DNA from: Candidatus Poribacteria bacterium
GTDB lineage: Bacteria > Poribacteria > WGA-4E > WGA-3G
Assembly (NCBI GenBank): GCA_009843785.1
Contig: VYCT01000219.1
Coordinates: forward strand, 1-41,182
Length of the DNA: 41,182 nt
Direction: 5' to 3'
Part shown: piece by piece, positions 31,789-40,795 of the stretch
How positions within the stretch are numbered: the first letter of the stretch is position 1
How the letters are laid out: every line of letters starts with the position of its first letter
The notes under the pieces: model-generated
The model's input: only the letters and a program-made list of their open reading frames with translations
The model's database searches: none
Told to the model about the DNA's origin: nothing
Made by a program: the position numbers and the translations under genes

Positions 31789-34700
31789 TTACCGGAAAAC
31801 CTCATCAAGCCGCCAGACGAGTTTAAGCGCATCCGACCAGCCTATTTTGGCAAAGAGATCTAACAGATTCAGGAGGTCTTCCAAAGCCTCGCCATCGCGG
31901 ACTTCATGCCGGTAATCAGCAAGCACAATTTCAACGAATTCGACAACCTCCCTAACGGCAAGCGAATCAAGCGTATATCCGAACCGCTCACTTGACTGGA
32001 CAACCCCCGTTGCTAAATGCAGTACCTCTTTCGGATTGCATCCGAGGAAACTCCTTAAAAGTTGCATGAAATAGTGCGCTGTCGGTGCGAACATAATACC
32101 GCTTGTTGGGTCTTGCGCGACAGCAATAACCTGTTGCATCAAAGGTCTGACTTGAGCGTAGTAGTCGCAGCGCAACTCGTGGGAGATTTCCGCAACGGGT
32201 TCTTTAGACCGATCTCTTTTATAAGCAACAGCAAAGTAGAGACGTGTAATAACTTCATCAATCACTTTGTACGTATCATGTAACTTTTTCACATTCTCCT
32301 CAGTTTCATCTTCCTTGACGATACGATGCAATTCCTTAATTTCATCAGAGACCAGATCAATCACTTGTCCTAACCATTGAATGGCTCTTTTTGCTGTTTC
32401 GCGTCCTTCATCCATTTCGAGATGCTTCGGCAGGACGTACTCCTTCACAACCTCCGACACAGCACGACTCAGCGGATTAGCAAACCGGATCGGATCTTTG
32501 AAGTATGTCTCCTTAAGTGTTTTGAACGCCCAGGCATTTTGGCGATCAATTGCCAACCACATCAACAAGACAGTAAAGGAATCTGATGGCTCTAATCCTT
32601 CTGTAGGCGGCGGTGTATGCGCCAATAGTTTCGCCATAACACGAGTTATCTTGTCTTCATTTTCTTTCTCCCTTGTGATCACCCGAGTTAATGTATAGTA
32701 GAGAAACTTTTGCACGACGCGCTTCGGTTCATGGATTGCCCGATTGTTCATGATACGCCAGAACCTTTCCTGTGCTTTGTTGTAAACAAGGAATAACTCC
32801 ATCGCAGTTACCATCCGAACAGAGGGCACAGGATCACTCGCAAGTGTCTCAATCGCGTCTAACATTTCTGTATCAGGTTGGTAAAAAGTAAATCTGAGGA
32901 GTCCACTGGCAGCTTCGTGTCTTGCACACGGTGAATATGGTGAATAACCTGGGGAATCGAATTGATCGTCGTATCGGGGATTTAGTTTAGGTTCTTCATG
33001 TTTCGCTGCCTCAAGAAGTATTTCTCGACAAAAAGAAAATTCGCTGTTCTCAAGTTTATTAGCAATCCGACCCAGAATTGCCACACAAGCAGCTAATTTA
33101 TGCCAAAGCGAATTCATCATTTCTTTATCGGCTTCTGTGTTACTCTTTACAGCAGTATATGCCTTCTGTAATTGCGGTAGAACCAACTTAGCCGCATTCA
33201 CAGTTGGTACACCGTTCATCCAATCCGAACTAAATTTATTGAGAGGTGCAGAAAAGCGTTGTAAGTCTTGATTAGCGGACTTAGTTATGTCAACACCTTG
33301 TCTTTGAAACCACTCTTTATCAGTAACAGCTTCTGTCTGAGTACTGAAACTAACCAAGGGTCGATTTTTCTGAATATCGTTTTCACGCATCATCTTTTTT
33401 CGGATTCGCTTCGCTTCATCCGTAATCAGCAAACCTTCAGGAATTCGTTCAAGGAGCCGATTTCTTCGATAGACAAGCGCGTTATGTGAATCCTCATCTG
33501 TTGCTTCTTGCGGAAGCATCAAGATACTCTCTTCAAGCCGACGCAGTTGGTCTGAGCTAAACTCAGGCGCAGCAGCTTCTAAAAACTGACCTAATTCATA
33601 ACGGGCATCGTTCCCTCTCAAGATTGGTTTCGCTATGCACAATTCAAATAAGTACGGCGTGAATATCTTTGGAAATTGTGACGCAGTCCCTAAAAGGCGT
33701 TTCCAGAAAAATGCTACTATCACTTCATTGCGGAAAACGTCAAGCAGGGAATCAAGACCCGCGTCTTCTGACTTCGCCAACTCTGCGATGAATTCAAATA
33801 GCGCATCTGCCATTTCAATCGGTTCATCAGAGGAATTTCGCGCATCCCACATATAACTGCCATCTTCCATAAAATAAGCGGGTTTTCCACGAAAATTGAA
33901 GATTTCTATTATATCCTCAAGTTTCACATCTGCTTTAAGGTATCGGGCAATATGTTCGCCAACAATAAAGACGTTTAAACTTCGGATTACCGATAGTGTT
34001 GCGGATAATGGGGCCTCTTGAAGAAAACCGGGGAAATGTTTTATCAACCGATATCGGCACATGCTGTAATCCTGTCGGCGAGTGCTTGTCATAGCTAAAA
34101 CGCCGCCACTAAGACTTGTTTTTGCATCGCTGGATTCATTGTGGTGGAATACGGTGCGATAAATTAAGGTGACAAATTCAGGATCATACTCCCAAACCCT
34201 ATTGACATGCTCAGTCAACCATGACAAGAAGGTTATCGGGAAATTATCTTCCTTCGGTAGTTCAAGGATCTTTTCAAGAAGCATCCGAGATTCTTCAGGA
34301 TTCGTGTGATATGTTTGGGCAACAAGCGGGACCGCCCAACGTCCACCAAACCGATCATACCAAGTACTTTTGCCTGCTTCTCTTTTCTGCCATACCCACT
34401 TAAGTAACCGTCGTCCAATCCGCCCACAAGCATTTACAACCTCTGATTTTTCAGATTCACTCACTCGTTCAAGAATAGCCGAGGTGAGGTTTGCCAAATC
34501 CCAAGCAAAGTTCTCGTGCAAATGCCGCGAAGCCTGATCAAAAAAATTGATCCAGAGAGTGTCACGTTTAATTTGTAGGGTTTGAAGTGCTTGCGAGAGG
34601 CGTGTTACTGCTTCGTTTGCGATTTTTCCCTTTTCACCGTTTCCAAGTTCCTCTAAAAGTGGTATCAATTGTTCAATCCCGCGGGCTTCATTGGCAATAA

Positions 34701-35859
34701 CGCTCGTCGGAATCAAGCGGGCTACGAGGCGCAAATGGACAGATTGATCGCTTGGAAAAATGTGCCAGAATGCCTTCCAAAAACTTTCTGAGTCTTCGGA
34801 ATCATAATACCAGAGACGAGTGAAAAAGTAGGTAAGGCTTGGCCGCAGAAAGAGCGGCCGCGACGCATCTTGAAGAATAAAATTTTCAAGTTGTTGAGGT
34901 TCATCTTCAATAAGCAGGACGCTAATTGCATAGTCAAAGAGAATATTGTGAGAAAAAGCAATCCGTTGTCCAGACGAAGATACCCTTGACAGAATTTCAT
35001 TACTCTGAAGTTTATCCCAAGCGTTTTTTCGTATTGGTTTATCAAGATCCACATCGTCATAAACGTCACTTACTCTAACGCTCAACGAACGTTCTTGAAC
35101 CATCTTGTCTGCAATTTGCCGCAGAAGGTGCTCACTCTTTTCGTTCTCAATCCGTCGTTGCCAAAATAGGTCGAGTAATTGTACCTCAGAACGGATATGA
35201 CTGAAATCAGGAACATTCTTTGATGTCTGTATAATCCTTTCCATCAACCAGAGATTAAAGGGATTTGAGAGAATGTTTTTAAAGTCCTGAGAACCCTCAT
35301 TATAGATAGATTTCGGACATCCAATCTGGTCAAACACTTGTAGGATCTCGTCTTTGTTGAAAGGCGGAATTGTGAAATGGCGGCATAAGATATTTTCGCT
35401 GTGATATCCATTATTATCAAGGTTGCCAAACAGATCTAAGAGTTCTTGTGATTTTTTCGCGTCATAGGTACGGACTGTGACAATGACATTCCAAGAGTCC
35501 TTGAGCTCACGAACTGCACGTTGAATCAGGCGTAGAAAATTTTTGCGTGTCCCTTCATCTCGAGCAGCATCAAATGCATCAAACAATAAAATTGCTTTCT
35601 GATCTGAAACAGGAACGGATTTCAACCTCTCAATCAAATCACCTTCATAAGACAACTCACTTTGTAAAGTTTCATCAGTGCCATCCCCGAGTTGGTCAAT
35701 AGGGAGTATGAGTTGTGGTATTTCAAGAGATTCTAAACTGTAGTAGAGTTCCTTCAGTAAGTAAGTTTTTCCAATCCCTGGGCTTCCTATGATGACTCCA
35801 TTTCCTCGCATGGCAAAGTCTTGCAAGTCATTAAGTAGTTTCTCTCGCTTAATCTTCAT
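31789..35859 (-). CDS. Large STAND-like P-loop ATPase, partner of the SIR2 protein
   Basis: About 1356 aa from ATG 35859, which has AGGAGG seven bases upstream; the SIR2 gene's last codons overlap it by 11 bp, so the two are translationally coupled. Numbered from the longer TTG start, Walker A is GSPGIGKT (27-34), Walker B ILLFDAFD (92-99) and a sensor strand with Arg IVTVRTYD (128-135). SHNILFDYAISVLL (about 300-325) resembles the winged-helix end of STAND/NACHT modules. The remaining 1000 residues are helical with no enzyme motif, probably HEAT- or TPR-like repeats that could sense a target. The lack of an effector domain on this protein fits the separate SIR2 gene supplying it. No known family name could be given with confidence. 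Confidence 0.82.
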   Translation of the reverse strand: MKIKREKLLNDLQDFAMRGNGVIIGSPGIGKTYLLKELYYSLESLEIPQLILPIDQLGDGTDETLQSELSYEGDLIERLKSVPVSDQKAILLFDAFDAARDEGTRKNFLRLIQRAVRELKDSWNVIVTVRTYDAKKSQELLDLFGNLDNNGYHSENILCRHFTIPPFNKDEILQVFDQIGCPKSIYNEGSQDFKNILSNPFNLWLMERIIQTSKNVPDFSHIRSEVQLLDLFWQRRIENEKSEHLLRQIADKMVQERSLSVRVSDVYDDVDLDKPIRKNAWDKLQSNEILSRVSSSGQRIAFSHNILFDYAISVLLIEDEPQQLENFILQDASRPLFLRPSLTYFFTRLWYYDSEDSESFWKAFWHIFPSDQSVHLRLVARLIPTSVIANEARGIEQLIPLLEELGNGEKGKIANEAVTRLSQALQTLQIKRDTLWINFFDQASRHLHENFAWDLANLTSAILERVSESEKSEVVNACGRIGRRLLKWVWQKREAGKSTWYDRFGGRWAVPLVAQTYHTNPEESRMLLEKILELPKEDNFPITFLSWLTEHVNRVWEYDPEFVTLIYRTVFHHNESSDAKTSLSGGVLAMTSTRRQDYSMCRYRLIKHFPGFLQEAPLSATLSVIRSLNVFIVGEHIARYLKADVKLEDIIEIFNFRGKPAYFMEDGSYMWDARNSSDEPIEMADALFEFIAELAKSEDAGLDSLLDVFRNEVIVAFFWKRLLGTASQFPKIFTPYLFELCIAKPILRGNDARYELGQFLEAAAPEFSSDQLRRLEESILMLPQEATDEDSHNALVYRRNRLLERIPEGLLITDEAKRIRKKMMRENDIQKNRPLVSFSTQTEAVTDKEWFQRQGVDITKSANQDLQRFSAPLNKFSSDWMNGVPTVNAAKLVLPQLQKAYTAVKSNTEADKEMMNSLWHKLAACVAILGRIANKLENSEFSFCREILLEAAKHEEPKLNPRYDDQFDSPGYSPYSPCARHEAASGLLRFTFYQPDTEMLDAIETLASDPVPSVRMVTAMELFLVYNKAQERFWRIMNNRAIHEPKRVVQKFLYYTLTRVITREKENEDKITRVMAKLLAHTPPPTEGLEPSDSFTVLLMWLAIDRQNAWAFKTLKETYFKDPIRFANPLSRAVSEVVKEYVLPKHLEMDEGRETAKRAIQWLGQVIDLVSDEIKELHRIVKEDETEENVKKLHDTYKVIDEVITRLYFAVAYKRDRSKEPVAEISHELRCDYYAQVRPLMQQVIAVAQDPTSGIMFAPTAHYFMQLLRSFLGCNPKEVLHLATGVVQSSERFGYTLDSLAVREVVEFVEIVLADYRHEVRDGEALEDLLNLLDLFAKIGWSDALKLVWRLDEVFR

Positions 35860-37003
35860 CGCCAATCCTCCTTATCATGCGTTGGCCCGCTTGTTTAAGC
35901 CAATTTAATATATCTCTTGACCCACTTGAAGTAGGTTTCGATTCTTGATTTTCGGAGGAATCACTATCGCTTGATGGGTCTTGGATTTCCTCATCTGATT
36001 GACTCCTATTTTCATACTGTTTTTTGATGTCAGCGAAAATATCCTCTAAACGTTTATGTGATTTTTCAACAACCTCGTAAAATACAGTATCAATGCCATA
36101 CTTACTTTTCAGTCTCTCCGCTTTACCTTTTGAATCTTGGATGTCTTCTTTGTCTTCGGCAGAGATACCCATTATTGCGAAGTGAATGGATTTATTCCAT
36201 CCCCACAAATCAGTACTGACGATTTCTAACATTTTTTCAAAATAGGGATCCTCCATGCTGAAACCGACAAAAACGACTCTGCGAGTTGCTAAAACAGCCC
36301 ACAGCAGTTTCCTATGGAACGTCCATCTGTCTTCATTTCCTTGGTCATCACCGTTTTTTTTGACGCGCAGACCATAATTTTCAACATAGTCCTCAGAACT
36401 CAAAATAATACTCTCTCTATACCTATGTAATCCGTGTAGATGTGCAATTCGTTGTGGTATGTGAGGATCATTACTCCGCGCTAACAAAAATTCATGGATG
36501 AGTCGAGGCGTATCCGGTCCAATCACCAACGGCATCACATCTATCGGACGAATCTGCCACCCTTCTCGTTCTGCCTCGATCTTTTTTGCTAACAATGCTG
36601 CTTCAAGGACAGTATCATAATTTGTGGTTAAAATACCTCTGAAAGGGAGATCAATAAGTAAGCTATGGAATTCGTCATAGGCTGGAGATTTAGGCTTAAA
36701 AAGTTGATCAAGCAAATCATAATATTTACCTATATCAGCCGTTTTCTCAATATGTGATTTGATGTCTTCAGCATACTCCAACGGGTTATCCTTGCGCGTT
36801 TGATTGAGACCGCTACCACATCTATTGGCTAAATCTTCTAACTTTTCCAGAAGACCATTCCAAGTCACGTACCCCACACGCGCACTACTTCCAGCACCAA
36901 CTATAAGTGTAGCCTCTCCCGAAGCAACAAGTTCAATCAACTCACGCTTTCGCTCTTCGTTTTCGTTTTGTTCTTCAGATGTAAAAATTTCTGGATTGTT
37001 CAT
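35849..37003 (-). CDS. SIR2-domain protein, likely NAD+-consuming effector
   Basis: A 384-aa protein of the SIR2-like group found in defence systems. Visible motifs are ATLIVGAGSSARVG (33-44, Rossmann NAD-binding), W48, GILTTNYDTVLE (123-134, with the Asn of the TNYD motif), IAHLHGLHRY (His 190, catalytic His) and VFVGFSMEDPYF. The zinc ribbon of true sirtuin deacetylases is absent. In Thoeris, DSR and SIR2-STAND systems such domains deplete NAD+ when phage is sensed. A Ser/Glu/Asp-rich linker (about 328-365) leads to a basic helix (SRDILNWLKQAGQRMIRRI), a possible docking tail. It is first in a two-gene operon with the STAND-like ATPase. No ribosome site precedes ATG 37003. Confidence 0.9.
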   Translation of the reverse strand: MNNPEIFTSEEQNENEERKRELIELVASGEATLIVGAGSSARVGYVTWNGLLEKLEDLANRCGSGLNQTRKDNPLEYAEDIKSHIEKTADIGKYYDLLDQLFKPKSPAYDEFHSLLIDLPFRGILTTNYDTVLEAALLAKKIEAEREGWQIRPIDVMPLVIGPDTPRLIHEFLLARSNDPHIPQRIAHLHGLHRYRESIILSSEDYVENYGLRVKKNGDDQGNEDRWTFHRKLLWAVLATRRVVFVGFSMEDPYFEKMLEIVSTDLWGWNKSIHFAIMGISAEDKEDIQDSKGKAERLKSKYGIDTVFYEVVEKSHKRLEDIFADIKKQYENRSQSDEEIQDPSSDSDSSENQESKPTSSGSRDILNWLKQAGQRMIRRIGDED

Positions 37004-37213
37004 GTAAAACGCAAGAACAATAGCACAAGTAACCAGTGAAAAATCTCCGATAACCTTGCAGACGAAGATACTGCTAAACTTATGAATTGCTATCCTAAAA
37101 GTCCTTCAATATTATTGTAAAATGACACTGCAAGGAACATAGCGGAATCTTACCAAAATGCACGTCCGCCCAATTGACCGGTAAGAAAATAATAGCATAT
37201 CTGACCGGAAGAA

Positions 37214-37309
37214 TCAAGAAAAATGACAAACCCCCGTCAAATTCAAGACCTCATTCCAAATCGGGATCTGAAACGTTTTCGGATCAAGTTTTGGCATTTT
37301 GTGTTTCAC
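37214..37309 (-). CDS. 31-codon ORF after the metallopeptidase, possible gene remnant
   Basis: The ORF begins at GTG 37309, five bases after GGAGG, which itself touches the stop of the dockerin-bearing metallopeptidase gene. It reads MKHKMPKLDPKTFQIPIWNE and ends at TGA 37214. The good ribosome site suggests a real downstream gene start, cut short where the SIR2/STAND region begins. The rest of 37004-37318 holds no other gene, only a pair of GACCGG words near 37175-37210. Confidence 0.35.
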   Translation of the reverse strand: MKHKMPKLDPKTFQIPIWNEVLNLTGVCHFS

Positions 37310-37318
37310 CTTATCCTC

Positions 37319-38242
37319 CTATCGACTTTTAATCGCTCCCCAAGTTGTTGCCAATTTAAACTTTGGCTTTGAGGGAGAAGCGGCGATGATAGCCTCCATC
37401 GCTTTTACCTTTACAATCGCCAGATCATTTTCGTCAGTGACACCATCATTGTTGATGTCCGTATCGTAAGAAGTCGAATTCTGCATACCACTTCGGACGA
37501 TCATCACATCGTAAAGGTCAACGTAACCGTCATTATTCACATCAGCGTCAATACCATCACTCTCCTCCTCTGCTAAAACGGAAAGAAACACCGATTTATC
37601 TAAAACTTTCGCTTCTTCAAAACTAATCGCGTGCTTCTCAATCCCTTTCAAAGGTGGAGTAATGGCTTGCATGAGCGTTCGTTTCTCACCCGTCAAAAGA
37701 TCATTTCTATGAACAATCCCAAAAACATGCCCTAACTCATGTGCTAAAACAGGGGTCATCAACTCCGGTAACTCCTCTACTTTCACAGGAATCCAAACTA
37801 AAAAGTATCCAGGGTCAATCCCCCATATCTGACTCTCACCAAAAAAAAGAGGCAGAACCGATCCAGCCGCATTTCCAGGCAACGCACGGGTACCTTCCAT
37901 AAAAACAATATCTGCCAGACTTTCAGGGAGCCATGTCTGCCGAGATAACTCAAACCATACATGGTTTATATCCGACAAATATTCTTTCAAAGTATGTTGA
38001 CCATTATGAACTCTGATGTTTTTATTATACTGGAAAGTTTTTCGCTCAAAACCGTGTCGTTTCATCTCGTCGGCATAAAACGTTTGGACATCCGCGACCA
38101 TCTTACCCAATACATCTAACTTATCTTCATCTTGGCGTTGATCCGAGGGAATCAAATAGATAACCTCAATCGGAGGTTGTGCAGAAACAGACGATGAAAG
38201 GCACAATAGAAAGGCACACGCTAAAAACAAAAATCTTCTCAT
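37319..38242 (-). CDS. Secreted zinc metallopeptidase with dockerin-like C-terminal repeats
   Basis: A 307-aa protein with a signal peptide (residues 1-21, ending SAQ). The zinc-binding site HELGHVFGIVH (168-178) is the metzincin HExxHxxGxxH motif, and Met 191 (RTLMQAI) is a candidate Met-turn. Two dockerin-type loops follow, DVNNDGYVDLYDVMIV (about 234-249) and DINNDGVTDENDLAIV (about 262-277), likely calcium binding. It is probably exported and may attach through the dockerin-like module to a partner, though no cohesin gene is visible. GGAGG sits eight or nine bases before ATG 38242. Confidence 0.9.
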   Translation of the reverse strand: MRRFLFLACAFLLCLSSSVSAQPPIEVIYLIPSDQRQDEDKLDVLGKMVADVQTFYADEMKRHGFERKTFQYNKNIRVHNGQHTLKEYLSDINHVWFELSRQTWLPESLADIVFMEGTRALPGNAAGSVLPLFFGESQIWGIDPGYFLVWIPVKVEELPELMTPVLAHELGHVFGIVHRNDLLTGEKRTLMQAITPPLKGIEKHAISFEEAKVLDKSVFLSVLAEEESDGIDADVNNDGYVDLYDVMIVRSGMQNSTSYDTDINNDGVTDENDLAIVKVKAMEAIIAASPSKPKFKLATTWGAIKSR

Positions 38243-38575
38243 CTAAATTTCCTCCATGAAAAATTGTCGAAAACCTAACGCATTCCGATGAGAAGTATCA
38301 TACATCATCCCTCATTTTTCCTCTACAATAATCGGAAAATTCTGTGATCAACCCTCCCCGTTAAATCCGTTTTCCTCTTAAATCTGGCGGTATACACTAC
38401 CCTATGCTTGAGTCTCGGATTGCCCAACGCGAGTGCTACCGAAACGTCACCTTTCGGGTTATACTGTGCAGTCGCTCCCCCATAGGATTTATTTTTACCG
38501 AAGAATTACACTCAGGATAGCACATGGGAAACCAACAGTATATCCTACAGAATACCAACACAGGCTGAGGGCTGA
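38243..38575. other. Intergenic region with no gene seen
   Basis: This 333-bp gap lies between the metallopeptidase start and the 3' end of the type ISP remnant. I see no conserved frame, RNA or strong palindrome. A short open frame on the plus strand here runs antisense into the ISP remnant and is not supported. Confidence 0.5.
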
Positions 38576-40021
38576 TTATTTTAAGGTGGGCAATTGGTTA
38601 ATGATGTCTACTGTCTCCAAACTCACTGTAATCACCTTCGCAATCAACTTGACGATGTACTGCGGATCGTCCGCACGGTTCGGGTCGTTGACAATACCGC
38701 TGCGTTTGTCTATTTTGACGCGATATTGATCTACCACCCATTCCAAGGCAGAACGGGTGCCAAGCCGATAATCAAAAACCTTTGGAGGGATACCCGATAG
38801 TGTCAGGAAGTTGTTATAGATAAGTGAGGTTTTGTCTTTGGAGAGTTTCATCTTCTCAACACACCAATCAAGGGGTGTGTCTGGGGTCTGGACAAACTTC
38901 AGTTTAGCGTATTCGGGTTGGGATTCGTAGGTGACGTGGAGATTTGCTAAGCGTGCACCTGCCTCTGCGAATCCTCGGAAATCCGTGGCGAAAGGGATAT
39001 GTGGCAGATCGCGCTTGAGGTTCGCTTCGTATTTCTCGCGATAGTCAGGATGATGCAGGAGTCCATAGTTGTAGTGGAAGATGTCCCATTTGGTGATAGT
39101 GTCGTCTTCGTAATGCGTGCGGAACTGTGCTAATGCCCAATCTGTGATGTTTTCGCGACGGTTTGTGCCGTCCTCGTCGTAGATGTAGAACGGAAAGCAT
39201 TGAAAACCATCGCTTGTTGAAAGCGTATGAAGGTCGGGAATTAGATTCGCCATTAAGGTGCTGAATTCTGAGCGAAAACCGTGATCGCTGACGATTATCA
39301 CTCGATTTTCTGTTTCGGTCTCTGGAATAGGAAAAATCAATGGAAAAAGGCTAACAGCTTGATTCATGATGCGATCAAAGAATAAGTTTGATTTCGTGAA
39401 GGGGCGGTAGAGCGATTGCCTAACCTTTACATTTGAAAATTCTGCGGCTTGGCCACTCATCAATTTTTGTTTTAAGCCTGAACTCCATTTAATTTTCTCA
39501 CTATCAGACATCACAAAATCGTCAATGTTTATTCCGGGATTATCCTGACGTTGCCACCGATCAACTTCAGCATTGTAATTCTCAATCATTCTATGCACAT
39601 TTTCAGAAAGCACATCTTGATTGAAATTATAAACCCAAACATCACGGTTCGTACTGACACCAAGACTGTACGTCTTGAAAATTACATCCGTCGCTACACC
39701 TTTAGCTGCTTTCATCGCTTTATTTCCCATAGGAATAAAGGAGTCAAATTCAGCATGGAGGCCTTCGGTGAGCCATGTATTCCGTTTGTCAGGTGTTACT
39801 CGCTTCCATTCAACATTCCGGTAATGTTGCTTTGAATTGAGATGGTCATACTTATCTTCCTTCCGCCAGAATTCATCAACACAAGCGTAGAAAATTTGCG
39901 TTTGCGAATCTGTGTTGTCAGCCTTTTTGATGAAAAAATTAACGCAGTTAGTAGTTTGGGGGATGGTTAATTTTGATTTCACGCCATTTCTATTGTAGGT
40001 TGTTGCTATGTATTTTAGCAT
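38576..40021 (-). pseudogene. 5'-truncated type ISP restriction-modification enzyme (specificity domain)
   Basis: About 481 residues from an internal ATG 40021 match the end of LlaBIII-type single-chain restriction-methylation enzymes: IFYACVDEFWRKEDKYDHL, LFFDRIMNQAVSLFP, DIFHYNYGLLHHPDYREKYEANLKRDLPHI and AGARLANLHVTYES. Full-length enzymes have about 1600 residues with an N-terminal nuclease, a helicase and an adenine methyltransferase; none of those parts, nor the NPPY motif, is here. The open frame runs to 40087 only by passing through a terminator hairpin. The fragment is therefore a remnant, although its frame is intact for 1.4 kb and it could be a free specificity protein. Confidence 0.8.
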
Positions 40022-40040
40022 ATTGAAAATGTTTAGGCAA

Positions 40041-40079
40041 CAAAAACCGCGAGACTTCGGTGAAATTTCGCGGTTTTTG
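40041..40079. terminator. Bidirectional intrinsic terminator
   Basis: CAAAAACCGCGA (40041-40052) pairs perfectly with TCGCGGTTTTTG (40068-40079), giving a GC core with T-runs on both strands. It sits at the broken 5' edge of the type ISP remnant, just before a plus-strand promoter. It would block transcription into the remnant from upstream. Confidence 0.85.
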
Positions 40080-40080
40080 C

Positions 40081-40110
40081 TTGACAATCGTAGCCGTAAC
40101 TGGTTATCAT
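40081..40110 (+). promoter_or_regulatory. Promoter of the 59-aa gene
   Basis: Consensus TTGACA (40081-40086) is followed after 18 bases by TATCAT. The start point near 40117 gives a leader of about 50 nt to ATG 40167. Confidence 0.65.
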
Positions 40111-40166
40111 GTGAGATGTAGTAATCAAGCCTTATGATTAATCAACATTAATTGGAGGTGTTTGAA

Positions 40167-40346
40167 ATGACAAAACCAATTGAACAAAGCACAGAATCTT
40201 TGGAAGAATCCCATGTTTATTCAGAAGAAGAAGCAGAAGAAATTTATACGAGAGCTCTTATCATCTGCGCTGAAGCGTTGCAAGGCGTTCTGAAAGACGT
40301 TCAAGAGTTGAGAGCTGACTTTTCTGCTTTGTATCATGGACATTAG
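40167..40346 (+). CDS. Small acidic helical protein
   Basis: A 59-aa protein from ATG 40167 with GGAGGTG six bases upstream and a strong promoter before it. It is acidic and helical, with heptad-like spacing in the second half (ALQGVLKDVQELRADFSAL), so it may form a coiled coil. No family is recognised. Its last 86 bp overlap a minus-strand ORF that also has a good ribosome site. Confidence 0.6.
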   Translation: MTKPIEQSTESLEESHVYSEEEAEEIYTRALIICAEALQGVLKDVQELRADFSALYHGH

Positions 40347-40449
40347 TTTGTGTTCTGATTTGGCATAACAGAATCACTATATCTGATATTTTGTCAACTT
40401 TGTCTTCTATCAACTTTAAACGACGCTCTAAACGTTGTTGTTCATTCAT
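40261..40449 (-). CDS. Small coiled-coil protein overlapping the opposite gene
   Basis: A 62-aa protein with AAGGAG five bases before ATG 40449. It is basic, with two heptad stretches (RRLKLIEDKVDKISDIVILL and LSTLERLSERLATLQ) split by a polar linker. It converges on and overlaps the 59-aa gene. No family is recognised. Confidence 0.55.
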   Translation of the reverse strand: MNEQQRLERRLKLIEDKVDKISDIVILLCQIRTQTNVHDTKQKSQLSTLERLSERLATLQRR

Positions 40450-40568
40450 ATTATCTCCTTTGGAGTTAGAGGTGCTGTTGCCTCTCTCGGTTATGTTACG
40501 AAAATCGCAACTGCTATTAGTTACGCTTAAATCTCAAAAAGCGTATCACTTTAATAACACAATATTTT

Positions 40569-40784
40569 TCAGTTGCTTTTGGGTTCTAATTCCACAGCAT
40601 TTTCTCGTTCTTCTGGAGAGAATAACACTTTACGTATCGCATTTTGCGAACGTGCTTTGCACACTTTACAAAACAACCGATATGCACCAGAGTTCGGTTG
40701 AAATCCCAACGTAATATCTGGTGTGTGAGGGTATGGCTCACACACTGGATACTCTTTACCTTCAAACCGTTCCTGATAACTCAA
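40569..40784 (-). CDS. Small CxxC protein
   Basis: A 71-aa protein starting at TTG 40784 with AGGAGGA six bases upstream. Cysteines at CEP and FCKVCKA (one CxxC plus a lone Cys) may bind a metal. The rest is polar and Pro-rich near the start. No family is recognised. The ribosome site begins directly before the secreted gene's stop region, so it may be the second gene of that transcript. Confidence 0.6.
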   Translation of the reverse strand: MSYQERFEGKEYPVCEPYPHTPDITLGFQPNSGAYRLFCKVCKARSQNAIRKVLFSPEERENAVELEPKSN

Positions 40785-40795
40785 AATAAATCCTC

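Noticed and set aside
38433-38729. 98-codon plus-strand ORF
   Set aside because: It runs antisense into the type ISP remnant and has no ribosome site or recognisable features.
40022-40087. Upstream start of the type ISP remnant
   Set aside because: The extra 22 codons run through a perfect terminator hairpin and match no family sequence.
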